DNA from: Saprospiraceae bacterium
GTDB lineage: Bacteria > Bacteroidota > Bacteroidia > Chitinophagales > Saprospiraceae
Direction of reading: 5' to 3'
Assembly: GCA_013002625.1 (NCBI GenBank)
Contig: JABDJE010000291.1
Span: forward strand, 1 to 12,806
DNA: 12,806 bases
Under the pieces are notes generated by a model. That model was not told where the DNA came from, searched no databases, and saw nothing but the letters and a program-made list of their open reading frames with translations. Within the stretch, counting starts at the first letter, position 1; each line of letters opens with the position of its first letter. Shown here piece after piece: positions 6,472-11,469 of this stretch. Made by a program: the position numbers and the translations under genes.

Positions 6472-8379
6472 TCAGGAATTATCACTCGAGGCATGCCCCG
6501 AGTTTTCATCGGCTTTGTATGCTGATAAGTCGTGTGTAGTAATAATGCCCAATAATTTACGATCATACACAACAGGGATTCCTGAAAGCCCATTGGCTTC
6601 CATTTTTGATTTTGCAGCGCCAATGGTCTCCTTAGAAGATATCGTGATAACATCACTGATCATTATTTCTTCAATAATTGTATCAGGCTTAAGATCTTTT
6701 TCTACAGCCTCATTTATAATGCCATCCGTGAGCATTCCAACCAGATTACCATCATCATCTTCAACTGGAATATGATGTATTAGCCTCCATGCAAGTATAC
6801 TTTGGGCCAACGCGAGATTGTTGTAATTACGCATGGTGAAAATATCGGTCGTCATATAATCCTCGACCCAATGATGGTCTTTTAATTGGTGGAAATAATG
6901 ATTTACATCAATTGGCTTCCACTCATGTACTGGAATGTTAGCATTCTGGTAATCCAATGTGTAGGCCGTGATATACTTCAGGGCGGCATTGCTGTTAAAC
7001 TTCTCCTGTGCCTTTCTATAGTTTGTAATCAACCATTCTGCACCTGTTTGTCTTGACTTTGTTCTTTCTACTATAATTGAAAGATACTTATCAATATCCT
7101 CCTGATCAACATTGCGTTTACGCAGCCCCTCTTCTGCCATCGGAATCAGTTCATCCAATATCAGCTTCTGTGCTGGAATTGTCTTTCCATACCAGTTAAA
7201 TCCAATGTTCAAACCATATCGTGCCGCTTTAATGAAATTATTTTTAGCTGCTCTAAAATCTTGCTGTTTCATCAGTGAAGGCCAATTCTCGGGCCTATTA
7301 TTCATTAATCCAATCCAGAACATAAAGGTGGCTATTTCATCTACGACACTTGGCCCACTTGGTAAATATCTGCATTCAATTCTAAGATGTGGTGTCGAAC
7401 CAACATTGCCATAACACAGGCGATTCCAGGTATAGCTTGTCCCATTGTGCAGTAATGCTGCTCTGAGGTCGGGCATTTTTCCTTGTTTCAAAGCATCGGT
7501 AGATCTTTCAAAATTGTCTGAAGTTAATAAGACTGGAAAGCGGCTCACCTGTTCCTTCCATATATCACTGGCAGAGTTTTTTATCCAATTCGATCCAAAA
7601 AATACCCTCGGCATTTTATGACGCATTTGATTTTTGGATGTTCTTGTATCAAGTGATTGTTTGAACAAATCGATTCTTGTTTCAGCCCATAATTCTTTAC
7701 CAAAAAGAAGTGGTGAATTTACGCCTGTTGCCAGGACAGGTCCTGAAATCATCTGTGACCAGTTATACTGATCTACAAATTCGTCCGGATGAATCTGTAA
7801 ATGAAGTTGAAATGAAGTATTGCATGCCTCAAAAAGGACAGACCCAAGAGACATGATGACGTCGTCAACACCTTGCATATATATTTCAAAATCAGATTTT
7901 CTGTATGACAGCAATACCTCACTTAAGGTTTGATACCGTTTGATGGGTGTCATATAGTCAAACTTAAGATGTCGGTATTTCAGTGTAGGCAGGATACCGG
8001 TTAGAAGAATTTTAGTATCAAACTGATCAGCTGTCGCTTGTCCTTTTGACAATAAGTCAAGCAACTCTTGTTCAATCGTTGAAAAGCACTTTCCCTTCAA
8101 AATGTGCGGATCCATGTTTACTTCAAGATTAAACAATGCCAATTCATTGGTATAATGGTCATCTCCGATTTTATCCAGAATATCAAGGGCGTTTTTTGAA
8201 GGCAATAAATCTTTTTTAATCAGACACATTTCCTGCTCTGCACCGACTTTCGGATAAGACTTATCCAATAAGCCTTCTTTAATCAGGATATCCATTGCTT
8301 TTATATCATCCAGAATATAATCGATTACAAGAGATCGATCATGATTGTCTTTAATTGGTCTTACTTTGAAATCTCCCAT
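6472..8379 (-). CDS. GCS2-type carboxylate-amine ligase fused to a CBS-domain pair
   Basis: The first two thirds of this 635-residue protein match the glutamate-cysteine ligase 2 (YbdK/GCS2) fold. Visible signatures are VGAEQE (45-50, the G-x-E-x-E metal/ATP motif), NELALFNLEVN (78-88), the His-containing HLQIHPDE (193-200), GVNSPLLFG (219-227, like the SANSP segment of YbdK) and HLRIECRYLPSGPSVVDE (331-348). Such enzymes join a carboxylate, usually glutamate, to an amine using ATP. Residues about 505-557 and 571-622 form two CBS domains. The second keeps the T-x-x-D nucleotide ribose motif (T614-D617); the first lacks the Asp (TDGI, 551-554). CBS pairs usually bind AMP, ATP or SAM, so allosteric control by energy state is inferred. 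YbdK proteins are about 370 residues and lack CBS domains. A stand-alone CBS gene lies 9 bp upstream. The true substrates are not known. Confidence 0.88.
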   Translation of the reverse strand: MGDFKVRPIKDNHDRSLVIDYILDDIKAMDILIKEGLLDKSYPKVGAEQEMCLIKKDLLPSKNALDILDKIGDDHYTNELALFNLEVNMDPHILKGKCFSTIEQELLDLLSKGQATADQFDTKILLTGILPTLKYRHLKFDYMTPIKRYQTLSEVLLSYRKSDFEIYMQGVDDVIMSLGSVLFEACNTSFQLHLQIHPDEFVDQYNWSQMISGPVLATGVNSPLLFGKELWAETRIDLFKQSLDTRTSKNQMRHKMPRVFFGSNWIKNSASDIWKEQVSRFPVLLTSDNFERSTDALKQGKMPDLRAALLHNGTSYTWNRLCYGNVGSTPHLRIECRYLPSGPSVVDEIATFMFWIGLMNNRPENWPSLMKQQDFRAAKNNFIKAARYGLNIGFNWYGKTIPAQKLILDELIPMAEEGLRKRNVDQEDIDKYLSIIVERTKSRQTGAEWLITNYRKAQEKFNSNAALKYITAYTLDYQNANIPVHEWKPIDVNHYFHQLKDHHWVEDYMTTDIFTMRNYNNLALAQSILAWRLIHHIPVEDDDGNLVGMLTDGIINEAVEKDLKPDTIIEEIMISDVITISSKETIGAAKSKMEANGLSGIPVVYDRKLLGIITTHDLSAYKADENSGHASSDNS

Positions 8380-8388
8380 AGATGTAAA

Positions 8389-8826
8389 TTATAACTTAAC
8401 AGCAGCTTTATGCTGCACCATAAAGTAATCTAGAAGGTCCTGAGCTGTAACAATTCCAACAAGCTCATTCTCGTCCAGTACAGGCAAGCACCTGAAGTTA
8501 CCCTGCTTCAAAATTGTATATGCTGATTCTATCGATTGATCCTGTTGGACAGAGATCGGATCCTTGACCATAATATTGTATACCAACATCGTTTTCAAGA
8601 TTGTCTCGTTGTAAGCTTGTTTATCAACTACTTTGAATAGGGTAGCACCATGGATGGTGCGCTCGAAATCTGTGCTGGAAATTATGCCCACCAAATCATT
8701 TTCTTCGTTGAGCACTGGTAAATGATGATAGCCTCTTTCTTTAAATAATTGAGCTACAACTTCTAACGTATCGCCTTCCTGAACAACTTCTGGGTGAGGG
8801 GTCATTACATTCTTTACAAGGATCAT
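8389..8826 (-). CDS. CBS-domain pair protein
   Basis: The 145-residue product is little more than one Bateman module. CBS1 spans about residues 5-60 (VMTPHPEVV, HHLPVLN, GIISSTDF) and CBS2 about 82-137 (IMVKDPISV, CLPVLDE, GIVTAQDLLDY). Both keep the ribose-binding S/T-x-x-D motif (S50-D53 and T127-D130). No catalytic, transporter or DNA-binding domain is attached. The gene is the first of the minus-strand run and ends 9 bp before the ligase-CBS fusion gene, so the two products are very likely made together and may form a mixed CBS assembly; that interaction is inference. Confidence 0.9.
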   Translation of the reverse strand: MILVKNVMTPHPEVVQEGDTLEVVAQLFKERGYHHLPVLNEENDLVGIISSTDFERTIHGATLFKVVDKQAYNETILKTMLVYNIMVKDPISVQQDQSIESAYTILKQGNFRCLPVLDENELVGIVTAQDLLDYFMVQHKAAVKL

Positions 8827-8863
8827 GCTGTCTATTTAAGGTCTAAATAAGTTGAATAATGGA

Positions 8864-8881
8864 CCAAATTTTATGATTTGG
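8864..8881. promoter_or_regulatory. 6-6-6 dyad upstream of the CBS gene, candidate operator
   Basis: CCAAAT (8864-8869) and ATTTGG (8876-8881) are perfect inverted repeats around a 6-bp spacer, 38 to 55 bp upstream of the CBS gene start. The size and placement suit a dimeric regulator site in the promoter or leader of the six-gene run. No regulator gene lies in the window and no second copy was noticed, so the role is speculative. Confidence 0.3.
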
Positions 8882-9003
8882 ATCATACCGTCCTCTAATT
8901 TTAATCAATATAATTGGCAATATTCCTTGTTAAAAATCATTTAAATGTAAGTTGAAGGCAAATTATTCCAAGATTGGAGTGGTTATGGTATTGTATTTAT
9001 TTT

Positions 9004-9011
9004 TACTTTCG
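9004..9011 (+). promoter_or_regulatory. possible -7 box for the coiled-coil protein gene
   Basis: TACTTTCG differs from TAnnTTTG at one base. It would place the start of transcription about 80 nt before the ATG at 9099. TTG triplets upstream (8974 and 8991) are not at the usual spacing of about 20 bp, so support is weak. Confidence 0.22.
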
Positions 9012-9098
9012 TCAGGAAATGGAATGTTTGCATTTCTAGTGTATGCAGATCGAATCCTTAATTCAAACACTATTATATAACAGGACAATAATCGAATA

Positions 9099-9674
9099 AT
9101 GAAACAAGTCTTATTTACTTTAATCGCGCTTTTCTCTTTTTCATTTATCTCATCTCAAGAGTCATTAATTTCAGACATCATGCAAGTTGATGCTGTGAAC
9201 ATCAATGATTCTGAAAAATATGAAGAAGCACTCGCGGATTACCAGAAAGCTTATGATGATCAAGTTGCCAGACTGGATGAAGCGCTTGAAAAATTAGGTG
9301 AGGATTATAAAAAAGAAATCACTGGTTTGATCGAAGGTTTTACCAAAACCTTGGAGGATGCTGTTGAAAAAGAAGTTAAGAACGAAAAACAAAGTGTTGT
9401 GACAAGATCAAAAACGGCATCTATGACCTTAAAGTCTGCAAAAAAGAAAGCCATTCAGGATTTCATCAACGAGATGGCACTCGAGATACGCAAATTGCCA
9501 AAGTCTTTTGTAGAAGAGAAGCAAAAGGAAATAGATACTTTGGTTGATGAAAAAAGAGGTGCTGTAGAGTCAGAATACACTGCTAATATGCAGGTTATCG
9601 CAGGATTCAATAATACGACACATCTTACAAAATCAAATACACCAACTGCCAGCACATCTGAAGGCAGCAACTAA
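9099..9674 (+). CDS. secreted helical/coiled-coil protein of unknown function
   Basis: The 191-residue product starts with a clear signal peptide (MKQVLFTLIALFSFSFISSQ), probably cut near Ser-Gln. Residues about 38-165 are very rich in Glu, Lys, Asp and Ala with spaced hydrophobic residues, as in a long helix or coiled coil (for example DYQKAYDDQVARLDEALEKL and the stretch around VEKEVKNEKQ). The last 25 residues are Thr/Ser/Asn-rich and probably disordered. There is no lipobox, no T9SS domain and no enzyme motif, so it is predicted periplasmic or released. I do not recognise a family. It stands alone on the plus strand between two minus-strand runs, with its own promoter region and a hairpin right after its stop. 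Confidence 0.85.
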   Translation: MKQVLFTLIALFSFSFISSQESLISDIMQVDAVNINDSEKYEEALADYQKAYDDQVARLDEALEKLGEDYKKEITGLIEGFTKTLEDAVEKEVKNEKQSVVTRSKTASMTLKSAKKKAIQDFINEMALEIRKLPKSFVEEKQKEIDTLVDEKRGAVESEYTANMQVIAGFNNTTHLTKSNTPTASTSEGSN

Positions 9675-9684
9675 ATAAAATTTC

Positions 9685-9718
9685 ATTTGCAGGATCGGCT
9701 TAGGCTGATTCTGCAAAT
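9685..9718. terminator. bidirectional hairpin between convergent genes
   Basis: ATTTGCAGGATCGGC (9685-9699) pairs with GCTGATTCTGCAAAT (9704-9718) in a 15-bp stem, 13 Watson-Crick and 2 G-T pairs, around a TTAG loop. It begins 10 bp after the coiled-coil gene's stop and overlaps the last codons of the SRPBCC gene, whose stop codon (9702-9700) lies in the loop. Both sides have only short T tracts (TTTCTT on the plus strand, a TTTT run a few bases past the stem on the minus strand), so it may act as a weak intrinsic terminator in both directions or as a 3' end stabiliser. Confidence 0.65.
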
Positions 9719-10140
9719 TTCTTGAACTGATCCAACCACTTCTGGGTTTGCTTCTTAAACATCCCCGGAAACAATTTCACCATAAGTTTTATCATCCATC
9801 CATTCAGCTTGTAGTAGTCAATATAGGCTTCATACAATGTTTGACCACCAGGAAGACTTTCAAAATGATTTGTCATCTTATTAGACATATGCGTATGAAC
9901 ATAGTCTGCTGTAAATTCGTCAGGTAGATCATTGACCTCGATGGTTTCTTCCAGTTCAATTCTATTTTTGCCCTGCTGATAGACAAAAGCGCTTTTGCTT
10001 CCTGGCTCTCCTGGTGCACCAGAGAGTGGTTCATAGGATTGAAATCCATCCTGCCAGTGTTTTAAATTATCTGGATCTTTAAAAAGCGCAACCACTTCAT
10101 CCAAGGGCTTGTTGATTATTACGGAGCATTTAAATTTCAT
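9700..10140 (-). CDS. SRPBCC (START/polyketide-cyclase-like) family protein, copy 2
   Basis: Starting at the ATG at 10140 the product has 146 residues, opening with MKFKCSVIINKPLDEVVALF as expected for the first strand of an SRPBCC fold. A longer frame exists up to 10185, but those 15 residues would overlap the upstream lipoprotein gene and have no family match. Shared with the paralogue at 4617-5054 are the DPDNLKHWQDG helix, the LSGAPGEPGSKS loop, GKNRIELEET, DLPDEF and the C-terminal FKKQ...FKKFAES helix. Ligand unknown. It lies 8 bp after the lipoprotein gene and is the last gene of the second minus-strand run; its 3' end forms half of the terminator hairpin. Confidence 0.87.
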   Translation of the reverse strand: MKFKCSVIINKPLDEVVALFKDPDNLKHWQDGFQSYEPLSGAPGEPGSKSAFVYQQGKNRIELEETIEVNDLPDEFTADYVHTHMSNKMTNHFESLPGGQTLYEAYIDYYKLNGWMIKLMVKLFPGMFKKQTQKWLDQFKKFAESA

Positions 10141-10148
10141 AAAACTTA

Positions 10149-10610
10149 TTATTGAACGCGAGATTGACCCGATAAAAACCTCCACCCATCGCTTCTTCTA
10201 ACCAGCGTACCGGATTCCAGGACTTTAAATTCCTGCGAGACACTATCAAGGCCGACCATTCTACAGTCAACTATCCCTCTGTAATTACAATAATCCGAGG
10301 ATAGGGGAAACACGTCGAGGGTATCCCATTCAAAATGAACATGATCGATATCCTTGCTGGATTCGATTAGAATATTTTTAATTGAATCGTATTCTATGGC
10401 ATAAGAGTAGCCTGGAGGCGTCCAGTAGAATTGCTTACTGGAATCTAGAAATTCAAACTCAGCCATTAAGCCTGATTGGTTAACAGCTGTATGAAATGCC
10501 ATCAGCATGTTAGTCGTCTCTTCTTCGATGGATTTGAAATCCGGGTATTCTTTTTCACTCTGACAAGCTGATACACAAATCGTTAAGGTGATCAACAAGA
10601 GATATTTCAT
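10149..10610 (-). CDS. small NTF2/SnoaL-like lipoprotein
   Basis: From the ATG at 10610 the product has 153 residues. A TTG at 10625 would add five residues but would overlap the menB stop; the ATG puts the signal peptide directly at the N-terminus. The signal (residues 3-15) ends in a good lipobox VSA-C16, so it is lipid-anchored in the envelope. The mature part has a helix (residues 26-50), a few strands and a final LESGTLVRRSDGWRFLSGQSR-type stretch (131-151), which resembles DUF4440/SnoaL proteins of the NTF2-like cone fold. These are often of unknown function or bind small ligands. It lies between menB (11 bp) and the SRPBCC gene (8 bp). Confidence 0.8.
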   Translation of the reverse strand: MKYLLLITLTICVSACQSEKEYPDFKSIEEETTNMLMAFHTAVNQSGLMAEFEFLDSSKQFYWTPPGYSYAIEYDSIKNILIESSKDIDHVHFEWDTLDVFPLSSDYCNYRGIVDCRMVGLDSVSQEFKVLESGTLVRRSDGWRFLSGQSRVQ

Positions 10611-10621
10611 TGTCTTAAATA

Positions 10622-11464
10622 TCAAGGAAATTTGGGAAACTCATCAAAATTTGGCTTTCTTTTTTCAAGAAATGCATTTCGACCTTCTTCGGCCTCCTTT
10701 GTCATATAACCTAATCTTGTGGCCTCACCTGCAAATATCTGCTGTCCAACAAGGCCATCATCAATGAGGTTAAATGCAAATTTCAACATCTTGATGGCCA
10801 TCGGGCTCTTAGCCAAGATCTCCTGACTCCATTTGTAAGCCTCATCTTCCAATTCATCATGGGGCACGACTGCATTGACCATACCCATTTCAAAAGCTTC
10901 CTGCGCTGAATAATTTCTACCTAAAAAAAATATCTCTCTGGCGCGCTTCTGTCCAACTTGTCTGGCCAGGTATGCGGACCCATATCCTGCATCATAACTT
11001 GCTACATCGGCGTCGGTCTGTTTAAAAATAGCATGTTCCTTGCTGGCCAATGTCAAATCGCAGACCACATGAAGACTATGCCCGCCGCCAACAGCCCAGC
11101 CTGGTACTACCGCAATCACCGGCTTATTCATAAACCTTATCAACCTTTGAACCTCCAGAATATTCAATCTGGCAATTCCATCTTCGCCCTTATAACCCGT
11201 CTTGTCTCGAACACGTTGATCACCACCTGAGCAGAAGGAATAGATACCATCCTTGGGTGAAGGGCCTTCTGCCGACAACAATACAACACCTATCGTCTGA
11301 TCCTCCCTTGCATCAACAAATGCCTCGTATAACTCAAATACTGTTTTGGGACGAAAAGCATTGCGCACCTCAGGTCTGTTAAAAGCAATGCGGGCTACAC
11401 CATTTCGTTTGCGATAGGTAATATCTTCATAATCTTTTGCCGTTATCCATTTTGTGTCATCCAT
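10622..11464 (-). CDS. menB: 1,4-dihydroxy-2-naphthoyl-CoA synthase (MenB)
   Basis: MenB cyclises o-succinylbenzoyl-CoA to 1,4-dihydroxy-2-naphthoyl-CoA in menaquinone synthesis. The ATG at 11464 gives 280 residues, close to E. coli MenB (285); the open frame runs upstream to 11653, but those 63 residues overlap the preceding gene antisense to nothing homologous and are rejected. Crotonase motifs are present: CSGGDQ (78-83) and GWAVGGGH (122-129) for the oxyanion hole, and QTDADVASYDAGYGSAY with D151, S156 and D158. D151 matches the Asp that marks type II, bicarbonate-independent MenB (D185 in M. tuberculosis), where type I enzymes such as E. coli have Gly. S156 and D158 match Ser190 and Asp192 of the tuberculosis enzyme. 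The gene starts 5 bp after the sulfotransferase-like gene ends and is 11 bp before a lipoprotein gene. No other men gene is in the window. Confidence 0.95.
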   Translation of the reverse strand: MDDTKWITAKDYEDITYRKRNGVARIAFNRPEVRNAFRPKTVFELYEAFVDAREDQTIGVVLLSAEGPSPKDGIYSFCSGGDQRVRDKTGYKGEDGIARLNILEVQRLIRFMNKPVIAVVPGWAVGGGHSLHVVCDLTLASKEHAIFKQTDADVASYDAGYGSAYLARQVGQKRAREIFFLGRNYSAQEAFEMGMVNAVVPHDELEDEAYKWSQEILAKSPMAIKMLKFAFNLIDDGLVGQQIFAGEATRLGYMTKEAEEGRNAFLEKRKPNFDEFPKFP

Positions 11465-11469
11465 ATTTC

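Larger units (their letters stand above)
8827..9098. other. divergent promoter region
   Basis: This 272-bp AT-rich spacer separates the start of the minus-strand six-gene run from the plus-strand coiled-coil protein gene, so it should hold both promoters. For the plus strand TACTTTCG at 9004-9011 is one base off the -7 consensus. For the minus strand no exact TAnnTTTG was found; only variants with one or three spacer bases occur. It also contains the dyad at 8864-8881. No open reading frame or RNA gene is visible. Confidence 0.55.

Noticed and set aside
6446..6775. 109-codon plus-strand open frame
   Set aside because: It is antisense to the CBS end of the ligase fusion, which has strong family motifs; the plus-strand translation has no recognisable features.
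8645..8660. GCACCAT/ATGGTGC inverted repeat
   Set aside because: It lies inside the CBS gene coding for the IHGAT segment after CBS1, so coding use explains it well enough.
10141..10185. 15-residue N-terminal extension of SRPBCC copy 2
   Set aside because: It would overlap the lipoprotein gene, and the paralogue starts exactly at the position matching the ATG at 10140.
10611..10625. TTG start for the NTF2-like lipoprotein
   Set aside because: The ATG at 10610 begins the signal peptide directly, while the TTG would overlap the menB stop and add an unneeded leader.
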